Shown here piece by piece: positions 7,498 through 13,494 of a stretch of 13,494 nucleotides of DNA. Below the pieces are notes generated by a model. That model had not been told where the DNA came from, made no database searches, and saw only the letters and a list, made by a program, of their open reading frames with translations. Origin of the DNA: an uncultured Chitinophagaceae bacterium (GTDB lineage Bacteria; Bacteroidota; Bacteroidia; Chitinophagales; Chitinophagaceae). A program made the position numbers and the translations under genes. The stretch lies in contig CALCNY010000052.1 in NCBI GenBank assembly GCA_937897585.1, positions 1 through 13,494 of the forward strand. The letters run 5' to 3'. Every line of letters begins with the position of its first letter. Position 1 is the first letter of the stretch.

Positions 7498-8094
7498 TGA
7501 TATTTTATCAATAGCCAATTTGATCAGCGTTTCGTGAATTCGCATAACCTGAGGCGTTAGTAAATTTATTTCATCATTAGTAATTACAAAATTGCATCTT
7601 TTCATTTTTTCTTCTTCGCTCATTTGTCGGCTCATTCTTTGTCTTACTGCAGCTTCATCAATTCCATCTCTTTCCATTACTCTTTTAATCCGCAATGATT
7701 CAGGTGAGGTTACGCCGATGATAACATCCAAATGAGATTCACTATGACTTTCGAAAATTAATGCAGCTTCTTTTATCGCATATGGTGTTGATTGTTGCAA
7801 CATCCAATTGTGACTATCGGATATGGTTAGGGGATGAATCAACTGATTGAGTTGCTCTAGTTTTTTGGGTTCATTAAAAACTACTGATGCAATATATTCA
7901 CGATTCAAAATGCCATTGGAATAGCTTTCTTCGCCAAGTAATTCTATAATGGATTGAATGAGATTGGAATCTTCAATCATTAATCTTTTAGCCTCTTTAT
8001 CTGCATAATAAACAGGAATGCCCAAAGTTTCAAATATTGCAGCTACAGTGGATTTGCCACTGCCAATCCCACCTGTTAAGCCAACCTTTAGCAT
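7489..8094 (-). CDS. coaE: Dephospho-CoA kinase
   Basis: This 201-residue cytoplasmic P-loop kinase phosphorylates the 3'-hydroxyl of dephospho-CoA, the last step of coenzyme A synthesis. The Walker A motif GGIGSGKST is at 8-16. Other family features are GIPVYYADKEAKRL (25-38) with Asp32, the LIHP motif (85-88), EAALIFES (109-116), the lid-like RQRMSRQM (151-158) and the C-terminal CNFVITND (167-174). The length is normal. It lies on the same strand as yajC, DUF1573 and nusB, but a 140-base repeat-bearing gap separates it from yajC, so co-transcription is possible rather than certain. Its stop codon (7489-7491) lies inside the coding region of the convergent aminotransferase gene. Confidence 0.96.
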   Translation of the reverse strand: MLKVGLTGGIGSGKSTVAAIFETLGIPVYYADKEAKRLMIEDSNLIQSIIELLGEESYSNGILNREYIASVVFNEPKKLEQLNQLIHPLTISDSHNWMLQQSTPYAIKEAALIFESHSESHLDVIIGVTSPESLRIKRVMERDGIDEAAVRQRMSRQMSEEEKMKRCNFVITNDEINLLTPQVMRIHETLIKLAIDKISLA

Positions 8095-8234
8095 GATTAG
8101 TTATTGTGTATTATTTAATTGCCATAAAGACACTAAGATATCGAGTTTCACAAAGAGTTGATAGATGATAGAATTGCCTTATTTGCAAAATTTAAATTGC
8201 CAAATCCTCAAATTCTCAAATCACCAAATTGAAA
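8095..8234. repeat. yajC-coaE gap with reiterated-word repeats
   Basis: Two kinds of repeated word fill much of this 140-base gap. The first is ccataaagacactaag ... cacaaag at about 8122-8156. The second is a run of caaat variants (aaattgccaaatcctcaaat, then tctcaaatcaccaaattg) at 8194-8231. The word tcaaatcacc (8216-8225) occurs in reverse complement at 12380-12389. I see no clear TAnnTTTG promoter for coaE here and no terminator with a T-tract. Confidence 0.5.
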
Positions 8235-8567
8235 CTACTTCTTCTCCTCCCCAACCTTATTCAAAGCAGCAGACCATTCCATACTAATTGCGCTTTTTTC
8301 GATTTTGAGGTAGCTACCTGGACTAACTTCTAGATTTAAAGTATTGTCTTCATTTACTTTGTTGATAGTGCCATGAATTCCGGCGATGGTAACAATTTTA
8401 TCGCCTTTCTGAATATTATTCATGAACTGCTTTTGTTGCTTTGCTTTTTTAGCCTGAGGGCGAATCATAAAAAGCCAGAATACCAGTATCATCATTACCA
8501 GTATAATTAAGTTTGACATGCCACCACCTGGCTGTGCTGCCTGCAAAAAGATATTTAATGTATTCAT
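8235..8567 (-). CDS. yajC: Sec translocon accessory subunit YajC
   Basis: This 110-residue single-pass inner-membrane protein of the YajC family associates with SecDF at the Sec translocon. Residues 17-35 (MSNLIILVMMILVFWLFMI) form the transmembrane helix, followed by the family motif RPQAKKAKQQK (36-46) and the cytoplasmic domain with GDKIVTIAGIHGTI (55-68). The tail is lysine-rich. It lies 32 bases after the DUF1573 gene on the same strand. In many other bacteria yajC sits directly before secD; here secDF is a separate unit about 2.2 kb away. Confidence 0.95.
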   Translation of the reverse strand: MNTLNIFLQAAQPGGGMSNLIILVMMILVFWLFMIRPQAKKAKQQKQFMNNIQKGDKIVTIAGIHGTINKVNEDNTLNLEVSPGSYLKIEKSAISMEWSAALNKVGEEKK

Positions 8568-8599
8568 TTTCTAATTTTTAAATTTTGACTTATTATTTT

Positions 8600-9049
8600 T
8601 TAATTATCCTTCCCAATCACTGTGCCCTTCAGTTCCAAAACAGGAAATTCAGGATTGGCATTGGAAGTAACAGTAATCGTTTTGTGAGCTTCTCCCGGAC
8701 GTCTGTCGCTGTTGAATTTTACTTTAATAAATCCAATTTCGCCTGGTGCAATAGGATGATCGGGCTTTTCAGGAACAGTACATCCACAACTGGCATGCGT
8801 ATCCGAAATGACCAAAGGTTTATCACCGGTATTTTTAAATCTGTAATTATATTCTACGATTTCTCCTTCCTTTACTTTATTGAAATTATAAACCGTGTCA
8901 ATTACCTGAACGGTTGTGGGATCTAATTTCACCTCCGGCATTTGATGAGACTGGTCTGTGGCGGATTTTTTAGGTTTGTCCTGGTTTCTGATGTCGCACC
9001 CTGCAACTATCAAAGCTGCAAATGCTGCGATGAATAATGTTCTTTTCAT
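8600..9049 (-). CDS. DUF1573-domain lipoprotein
   Basis: This 149-residue secreted protein has a type II signal peptide, MKRTLFIAAFAALIVAGC, with a lipobox ending IVAGC. Cys18 is therefore the predicted lipidated residue and Asp19 follows it. After a polar linker, residues about 45-146 form a beta-rich, immunoglobulin-like DUF1573 domain. It contains EYNYRFKNTGDKPLVI (66-81), the SCGCTVPE motif (87-94) and a C-terminal FPVLELKGTV (135-144). The biochemical role of DUF1573 is not known. The gene starts 3 bases after the nusB stop codon and is followed by yajC 32 bases on, so it is probably translated from a nusB-DUF1573-yajC message. Confidence 0.9.
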   Translation of the reverse strand: MKRTLFIAAFAALIVAGCDIRNQDKPKKSATDQSHQMPEVKLDPTTVQVIDTVYNFNKVKEGEIVEYNYRFKNTGDKPLVISDTHASCGCTVPEKPDHPIAPGEIGFIKVKFNSDRRPGEAHKTITVTSNANPEFPVLELKGTVIGKDN

Positions 9050-9052
9050 AAT

Positions 9053-9985
9053 TTACAAAGTACTGTTTTTGAATGTTTTTTTTATGATTTTATTTTCTGT
9101 AGAAAGTTCTTTGTGAATATTGTCCAAAAGGCCGTTAATGAACTGGCCGCTTTGAGTAGTGCTGTAAGCTTTCGCAATATCAATATATTCGTTGATGGTT
9201 ACTTTGGTAGGAATCGTTTCGAAATACAATAATTCGCAAACCCCCATTTGCAGAATAATCAAATCCAAAGCAGCAATACGGTCGGCATCCCAGTTTTTCA
9301 GTTTGGGTTTTATTAGCTCAAGTGTGAAGGATTCTTTATCTCTAACGGTGCGCAGTAATTCCTTTGCAAAGTCCCATTTGTCTCTACTCAAAATATCTAA
9401 AAAAGAAACGCCATCATTTTTGCTGAGGTAATTCATGACCAATGTCTGCATTTGTTCGGCATCATCATCCCAGTTGATGAACAATTCTTCAATATGTGAA
9501 GTGAAGTCCTCGTTCGGTAACATCAAATGATTGAAAATAAATTCAAGAATTTTTCTTTCTTCTTTTTTCTCTCTGGATAATGTTTCTATGTATTCTTTAT
9601 AATTTTCAGATAACGTAAGTTCGTTGTAGATTTTTTTAAGCAAATCTTGATTGATGAGATTGTCAAAATGCATCAACTCGGAAACTTCAATGAAGCTTTT
9701 GTTTTCCAGTGTTTTCCAAAGAATAAGATTGCCTGAAATTTTGGTGTTGATGTTTAAATCGCCGGCTGTTGGCAGGTGTTTACTTGCTTTTTGACGGGCA
9801 TCTGTTTCAGCATATCTGGCTACTTCCGTTAAAAAATACACCAGATAAGAAAATAAATTACGGGTTTGCTCGATTTTGGTTTTTAATATAACATCAGGTT
9901 CTCCCGGTTTAGTATCACCACTGACACTATCAATTGTATATAATGTCTGCATTACTTTAACCCTGATATTTCTTCTGCTGATCAT
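9053..9985 (-). CDS. nusB: Transcription antitermination factor NusB (extended form)
   Basis: NusB binds boxA RNA with NusE (ribosomal protein S10) and promotes antitermination during rRNA transcription. This protein has 310 residues against about 140 in E. coli. The canonical N-terminal helix MISRRNIRVKVMQTLYTID is at 1-19. About 150 extra, largely helical and charged residues follow (roughly 25-185). The conserved C-terminal region comprises NWDADRIAALDLIILQMGVC (231-250), IPTKVTINEYIDIAKAYST (258-276) and SGQFINGLLDNI (279-290). The long form is common in Bacteroidota, so the insertion is not evidence of a fusion. It heads the nusB-DUF1573-yajC cluster and diverges from groES. Confidence 0.93.
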   Translation of the reverse strand: MISRRNIRVKVMQTLYTIDSVSGDTKPGEPDVILKTKIEQTRNLFSYLVYFLTEVARYAETDARQKASKHLPTAGDLNINTKISGNLILWKTLENKSFIEVSELMHFDNLINQDLLKKIYNELTLSENYKEYIETLSREKKEERKILEFIFNHLMLPNEDFTSHIEELFINWDDDAEQMQTLVMNYLSKNDGVSFLDILSRDKWDFAKELLRTVRDKESFTLELIKPKLKNWDADRIAALDLIILQMGVCELLYFETIPTKVTINEYIDIAKAYSTTQSGQFINGLLDNIHKELSTENKIIKKTFKNSTL

Positions 9986-10007
9986 CTCTGTTTCACTTAA
10001 TTGAGCG

Positions 10008-10015
10008 CAAATTTA
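10008..10015 (-). promoter_or_regulatory. Predicted -7 element for nusB
   Basis: The minus strand reads TAAATTTG, an exact TAnnTTTG, 22 bases before the nusB ATG. A TTG on the same strand (10039-10037) lies 21 bases upstream, inside the range usual for a Bacteroidota -33 element. Of the promoters proposed here it has the better two-part match. Confidence 0.42.
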
Positions 10016-10149
10016 AGGGATTTTGTCAGCCACTTCCAAGATTGATAAACATAAAATGAAAATTTGTCGTGTTTGATTACTGTAAAATGTCATTTATTAT
10101 CATTTTCATGACAACAATTCCTGTTTTCTTTTTTGGTACGATATTCGAC

Positions 10150-10157
10150 TACCTTTG
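10150..10157 (+). promoter_or_regulatory. Predicted -7 element for groES-groEL
   Basis: TACCTTTG followed by C is a textbook Bacteroidota -7 element, 52 bases before the groES ATG. A TTTTGG at 10131-10136 is present but only 14 bases upstream, and the ideal -33 position is T-rich (ttttctt). No CIRCE inverted repeat is seen between here and the start codon, so HrcA control is not supported by the sequence. Confidence 0.5.
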
Positions 10158-10209
10158 CTTGCCGTGAAATCGGCGCAATCATTTTTAAACCAAACCAAAA
10201 AATAGCATT

Positions 10210-10491
10210 ATGGCAAAGAAGTTAAACATTACTCCATTGCACGACAGAGTAATCGTGAAACCTGCAGCTGCTGAAGAAAAAACAGCAGGAGGCATTATCA
10301 TCCCAGACACAGCAAAAGAAAAGCCGCAACGTGGAATCGTTATTGCAGCGGGACCGGGCAAAAAAGATGAACCTGTAACGGTTAAAGCAGGTGATACTGT
10401 TTTGTATGGCAAATATGCAGGAACTGAAATTTCGGTTGAAGGTCTTGATTATCTGATTATGAGAGAATCGGATATTCTTGCCATTGTTTAA
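10210..10491 (+). CDS. groES: Co-chaperonin GroES
   Basis: This 93-residue protein forms the heptameric lid that caps GroEL and encloses the folding chamber in the cytoplasm. The family start ITPLHDRVIVKP (7-18) is present. The mobile loop that contacts GroEL is at about 18-36 and contains GGIIIPD (27-33). GDTVLYGKYAGTEI (61-74) and the terminal YLIMRESDILAIV (81-93) are typical of the family. The length is normal. It is the first gene of groES-groEL; the gap to groEL is 106 bases and contains an AT-rich inverted repeat. Confidence 0.98.
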   Translation: MAKKLNITPLHDRVIVKPAAAEEKTAGGIIIPDTAKEKPQRGIVIAAGPGKKDEPVTVKAGDTVLYGKYAGTEISVEGLDYLIMRESDILAIV

Positions 10492-10507
10492 TATAATTTA
10501 AAATTTA

Positions 10508-10562
10508 AAATTCAAAATTCAAAACACCGATTTTTTACTTTTTACTTTTGAATTTTGAATTT
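10508..10562. repeat. 17-bp inverted repeat between groES and groEL
   Basis: aaattcaaaattcaaaa (10508-10524) and ttttgaattttgaattt (10546-10562) are perfect 17-bp inverted arms around a 21-base loop. They form a weak all-A/T-rich hairpin in the groES-groEL message. Each arm is itself built of the repeated word aaaattc or its complement. The right arm overlaps TACTTTTG (10543-10550), which fits the -7 consensus by sequence but has no -33 partner. It could slow or process the transcript between the two genes, or be a dispersed repeat without function. Confidence 0.6.
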
Positions 10563-10597
10563 CCTCAAATTTAAAACTCTAAAAAAATAATACCACC

Positions 10598-12235
10598 ATG
10601 TCTAAAATGATATACTTCGATATCGAAGCCAGAAACAAAATGAAAAAAGGCGTTGATACTTTAGCCAACGCCGTAAAAGTAACTTTAGGGCCAAAAGGTC
10701 GTAATGTAGTTATTGAGAAAAAATTTGGTGCACCACAGGTAACTAAAGATGGTGTAACTGTAGCAAAAGAAATTGAATTGGAAGATCCAATTGAAAATAT
10801 GGGCGCTCAGATGGTGAAAGAAGTAGCTTCAAAAACTGCAGATATTGCAGGAGATGGAACTACAACTGCAACTGTATTGGCTCAGGCTATCATCGGCGAA
10901 GGTTTGAAAATGGTAGCTGCCGGTGCTAATCCAATGGATTTGAAAAGAGGAATCGACAAAGCAGTTTCTTTAATCGTAGAAAACTTAAAAGGTCAATCTC
11001 AAACTGTTGGAAACGACAGCAAGAAAATTCAACAAGTAGCAACTATTTCAGCAAACAATGATGAAACCATTGGTAAGTTAATCGCTGAAGCATTTGCTAA
11101 AGTGGGTAAAGAAGGTGTTATCACTGTAGAAGAAGCAAAAGGAACTGATACTACTGTTGATGTGGTTGAAGGTATGCAATTCGACAGAGGATATGTTTCT
11201 CCATACTTCGTTACCAACAGCGAAAAAATGGAAGCTGAATTACAGAATCCATTCATCTTGATTTACGACAAGAAGATTTCTGCCATGAAAGACATTCTTC
11301 ATATTTTGGAGAAAGTAGCTCAAACGGGGCGTCCTTTGTTAATCATCGCAGAAGATTTAGAAGGTGAAGCATTGGCAACTTTAGTAGTAAACAAATTACG
11401 TGGAACTATCAAAGTAGCTGCTGTTAAAGCTCCTGGCTTTGGTGACAGAAGAAAAGAAATGTTACAAGATATCGCCATCTTAACTGCGGGTATCGTTGTT
11501 AGTGAGGAACAAGGTTACAAATTGGAAAATGCTGATTTGACTTACCTAGGACAAGCTGCTTCCGTAACTATCGATAAAGACAATACAACAGTTGTGGGTG
11601 GTAAAGGAAAGAAAGTGGATATCACTGCAAGAGTAAACCAAATCAAAGCTCAGGTAGAAAATACAACCAGCGATTACGATCGTGAAAAATTACAGGAGCG
11701 TTTGGCTAAATTGGCTGGTGGTGTTGCGGTATTGTACGTAGGTGCTGCTACTGAAGTTGAAATGAAAGAAAAGAAAGACAGAGTGGATGATGCTTTACAT
11801 GCAACTCGTGCTGCTGTTGAAGAAGGAATTGTGCCTGGTGGTGGCGTAGCTTATATCCGCGCGGTATCTGCTTTAGAAGCTAAAGTAAAAGGACAGATTG
11901 CTGATGAACAAACTGGTATGCAAATCGTGCGTCGCGCTTTGGAAGAACCAATGCGTACGTTAACTGCAAATGCCGGTATTGATGGTTCAATCGTTGTTCA
12001 GAAAATTAAAGAAGGTAAAGGAGATTTTGGATTCAACGCCAGAACAGAAACATATGAGAACCTATTCAAAGCCGGTGTTATCGATCCTACGAAAGTAAGT
12101 CGTGTTGCTCTGGAAAATGCCGCTTCAATCGCAGGTATGTTGTTGACTACAGAATGTGTAATTGCCGACAAACCTAAGAAAGAAGAACCACACATGCATG
12201 GCGGCGCGCCTGATATGGGTGGAATGGGGTATTAA
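10598..12235 (+). CDS. groEL: Chaperonin GroEL (Hsp60)
   Basis: This 545-residue ATP-driven chaperonin forms the double-ring folding machine with GroES in the cytoplasm. The start MSKMIYFDIEARNKMKKGVD is typical. ATP-site motifs are TLGPKGRN (29-36), KDGVTVAKE (50-58, with Asp51) and GDGTTTATVL (85-94, with Asp86). The RVDDALHATRAAVEEGIVPG segment near 395-415 carries the catalytic Asp region. The C terminus is GGAPDMGGMGY, a short version of the usual GGM-rich tail. ATG 10598 is preferred over ATG 10607 because it keeps the family's MSK/MAK beginning. It is the second gene of groES-groEL and is followed by a repeat region and a hairpin terminator. Confidence 0.98.
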   Translation: MSKMIYFDIEARNKMKKGVDTLANAVKVTLGPKGRNVVIEKKFGAPQVTKDGVTVAKEIELEDPIENMGAQMVKEVASKTADIAGDGTTTATVLAQAIIGEGLKMVAAGANPMDLKRGIDKAVSLIVENLKGQSQTVGNDSKKIQQVATISANNDETIGKLIAEAFAKVGKEGVITVEEAKGTDTTVDVVEGMQFDRGYVSPYFVTNSEKMEAELQNPFILIYDKKISAMKDILHILEKVAQTGRPLLIIAEDLEGEALATLVVNKLRGTIKVAAVKAPGFGDRRKEMLQDIAILTAGIVVSEEQGYKLENADLTYLGQAASVTIDKDNTTVVGGKGKKVDITARVNQIKAQVENTTSDYDREKLQERLAKLAGGVAVLYVGAATEVEMKEKKDRVDDALHATRAAVEEGIVPGGGVAYIRAVSALEAKVKGQIADEQTGMQIVRRALEEPMRTLTANAGIDGSIVVQKIKEGKGDFGFNARTETYENLFKAGVIDPTKVSRVALENAASIAGMLLTTECVIADKPKKEEPHMHGGAPDMGGMGY

Positions 12236-12245
12236 GCTGGGTAAG

Positions 12246-12316
12246 CTGGATACAGGATTTAGGAGTCTGGTGTATCTAGAATTCAGTATCCGGCATCCAG
12301 AATAGTATCCAGAATT
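12246..12316. repeat. ggatac/gtatcc reiterated repeat after groEL
   Basis: Just after the groEL stop codon the words ctggatac (12246-12253) and gtatccag (12305-12312) are inverted copies of each other. Gtatccgg at 12286-12293 is a near copy. Atccagaat is repeated directly at 12295-12303 and 12307-12315. The region can fold on itself but has no T-tract; the real terminator lies further on. Confidence 0.55.
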
Positions 12317-12332
12317 AAGTGTCAAAATAACA

Positions 12333-12366
12333 GCCTGCTCTTTAATTAGAGTGGGCGTTTTTATTT
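12333..12366 (+). terminator. Intrinsic terminator for groES-groEL
   Basis: gcctgctct (12333-12341) pairs with agagtgggc (12348-12356) in a 9-bp stem with two G-U pairs and a 6-base loop, followed by gtttttattt. It lies about 100 bases after the groEL stop codon. On the other strand the stem is followed by tgttatttt, so it may also stop transcription coming from the convergent response-regulator gene. Confidence 0.8.
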
Positions 12367-12369
12367 AAT

Positions 12370-12440
12370 TTGAAAATTGGGTGATTTGAAGATGTGATAA
12401 TTTTTATTGCCAATTTGATGAATTATCAAATCATTGACTT
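12370..12440. repeat. AT-rich repeat region before the response-regulator stop
   Basis: Words such as gggtgatttgaaga, gccaatttgatg and attatcaaatcattg lie between the groEL terminator and the response-regulator gene. Ggtgatttga (12380-12389) is the exact reverse complement of 8216-8225, and the flanks are also similar, suggesting the same dispersed repeat family in opposite orientation. Aatttgatgaattatcaaatcatt can form short local hairpins. Confidence 0.45.
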
Positions 12441-12473
12441 TCTCTAATTTCTAGTGAAATTTTTATTGTTTGT

Positions 12474-13211
12474 TTAAATGTTTTTATACATTTCTATCAG
12501 TGCATCTTTTTTATTTCTGGCGACAGGGATATTCTGATTGTTTTTCAAGGTTAGTATGCATTCGGTTTTATTAAAATGAATCACTTCATTCAAATTAATG
12601 ATATACTGGCGGTGAATTCTTAAAAAGTGACTTTCTTCCAATAACTCTTGCAAGTCTTTAAGCGTTTTTGAAATGGTAAAAGTATTTTTGTTCGATAATG
12701 TCAATACGCTATAATTGTTCTTTGATTCTGCCAAAATGATATCTTTAAGATCGATGAAGCTTATGCCATTTTGAGTTGATACAGCAATTTTGTCAATTGA
12801 TTTTTCCAGTCTAAGTTGTTTTAGTAATCTGATTTCAATCGCTGAAATATGTGTTCTTTGTTTCGCTCTCTCAATGGCATTTTTTAATTCAGTAATATCA
12901 ATAGGTTTCAACAGATAATCAATCGCATTATATTTAAAAGCGCGTATTGCATATTGATCATATGCAGTAACGAAAATCACATTGAAATCTATAGGAGAAA
13001 TTTTTTCAAGCACATCGAAACCATTTAGTTTTGGCATTTCAACATCAATTAATAACAAATCCGGTGGTGATGTTTTGATCGACTGCACAGCCAACTCCGG
13101 ATTCGTAAAAGTTGCCATTATTTCTAATTCAGGGCAGTGTTTATTTATCTGCAATTGTAGTAACTTAACTGCATCCGGCTCGTCGTCTAAAAGTATTGTT
13201 TTTATTGGCAT
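12474..13211 (-). CDS. LytTR-family response regulator
   Basis: This 245-residue two-component regulator has an N-terminal receiver domain (about 3-118). It contains the acidic pair in LLDDEPD (Asp9, Asp10), the phospho-acceptor Asp56 in LLLIDVEMPKLNGFDVLEK, Thr82 in VTAYDQYA and Lys102 in YLLKPID. A LytTR DNA-binding domain (about 140-243) follows, with IILAESKNNYSVL (158-170), FLRIHRQYIINLNEV (196-210) and IPVARNKK (228-235). Phosphorylation by the neighbouring kinase should control binding to direct-repeat sites in target promoters. It starts 26 bases after the histidine kinase stop codon, so the pair is one transcription unit. Target genes cannot be deduced from this window. Confidence 0.95.
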   Translation of the reverse strand: MPIKTILLDDEPDAVKLLQLQINKHCPELEIMATFTNPELAVQSIKTSPPDLLLIDVEMPKLNGFDVLEKISPIDFNVIFVTAYDQYAIRAFKYNAIDYLLKPIDITELKNAIERAKQRTHISAIEIRLLKQLRLEKSIDKIAVSTQNGISFIDLKDIILAESKNNYSVLTLSNKNTFTISKTLKDLQELLEESHFLRIHRQYIINLNEVIHFNKTECILTLKNNQNIPVARNKKDALIEMYKNI

Positions 13212-13237
13212 ATTTTCGTTTTGAAAATTGTTTGTTG

Positions 13238-13494
13238 TTATGAATTTATTTCCTTGTTTGTATTAGGAATAATGATGTCAACTTTGGTTCCTGCTATCTC
13301 TGAATTATTGTCATAAATATCCGAAGTTGTAATTTCACAATGGGTTTTGAATTTTTCATTGAAAATCCTGATTCTTTCATTGGTTAGTTTGGTGCCATGT
13401 GAAGTATGGCTTTTGTCTGTTTTTAACTGGGCAGATTTAGTTCTTCCTATTCCATCGTCGATAATAGAAATAGCAAGTTTATCTGTTTCCTCAT
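13238..13494 (-). CDS. Sensor histidine kinase, C-terminal ATPase fragment
   Basis: This minus-strand frame is open from the window edge and stops with TAA at 13240-13238. It encodes the last 85 complete codons of a protein. The visible part is the end of a HATPase domain: LAISIIDDGIGRTKSAQ carries the DxGxG (G1) box, SHGTKLTNERI is the G2-like segment, and AGTKVDIIIPN is the usual closing strand. The style matches the LytS/YesM-type kinases that partner LytTR regulators in Bacteroidota. The sensor part, membrane segments and phospho-accepting histidine lie outside the window. It is directly upstream of the LytTR regulator and presumably phosphorylates it. Confidence 0.88.
   Translation of the reverse strand, partial: EETDKLAISIIDDGIGRTKSAQLKTDKSHTSHGTKLTNERIRIFNEKFKTHCEITTSDIYDNNSEIAGTKVDIIIPNTNKEINS

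Noticed and set aside
8585..8926. 113-residue plus-strand frame opposite the DUF1573 gene
   Set aside because: The minus strand encodes a lipobox and DUF1573 motifs in this stretch, so the opposite frame is a shadow.
9053..9985. NusB as a fusion with a new domain
   Set aside because: The extra middle region is the usual long form in Bacteroidota, and no separate known domain is recognisable.
9986..10209. CIRCE heat-shock operator before groES
   Set aside because: No TTAGCACTC / GAGTGCTAA inverted repeat is present in the gap.
10185..10412. 75-residue minus-strand frame over groES
   Set aside because: It is antisense to an unmistakable GroES gene.

Overview
The window looks like chromosomal housekeeping DNA from a member of the Bacteroidota, most likely a Chitinophagia/Sphingobacteriia-type genus. 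The phylum call rests on AT-rich DNA, a fused SecD-SecF protein, a NusB of about 310 residues instead of about 140, starts without clear Shine-Dalgarno sequences, and several Bacteroidota-type -7 promoter elements (TAnnTTTG). The genus-level guess is inference.

Layout from left to right: the first 56 bases are the signal-peptide end of an unidentified exported protein (-). Then comes a two-gene unit on the minus strand: a small membrane-anchored protein of unknown function followed by a methylmalonyl-CoA-mutase-type catalytic subunit without its B12 domain. Divergent from it is a HesB/IscA/SufA Fe-S assembly gene (+), which converges with secDF (-) on a perfect 30-bp-arm hairpin that acts as a shared terminator. 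Divergent from secDF is a class I aminotransferase (+), which overlaps tail-to-tail by 9 bases with coaE (-). Upstream of coaE on the same strand are yajC, a DUF1573 lipoprotein gene and nusB. groES-groEL (+) diverges from nusB and ends in a hairpin terminator. The window closes with a LytTR response regulator (-) and the C-terminal end of its sensor histidine kinase (-).

Functional themes are protein export and folding (SecDF, YajC, GroESL), cofactor and Fe-S biogenesis (CoaE, IscA-like), propionate/branched acyl-CoA metabolism (mutase), amino-acid transamination, rRNA transcription (NusB) and one two-component system. SecDF and YajC, partners in the Sec accessory complex, lie in separate transcription units.

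I see no mobile element, phage, CRISPR, tRNA or rRNA, and no convincing new multi-gene system. The most unusual content is between the genes: the perfect palindrome that includes the secDF stop codon, and several families of short reiterated words (for example gttcaaaaggtt, caaattctcaaatcacc, atccagaat, and aaattcaaaattc arms between groES and groEL) that recur in, or form hairpins in, most of the non-promoter intergenic gaps.
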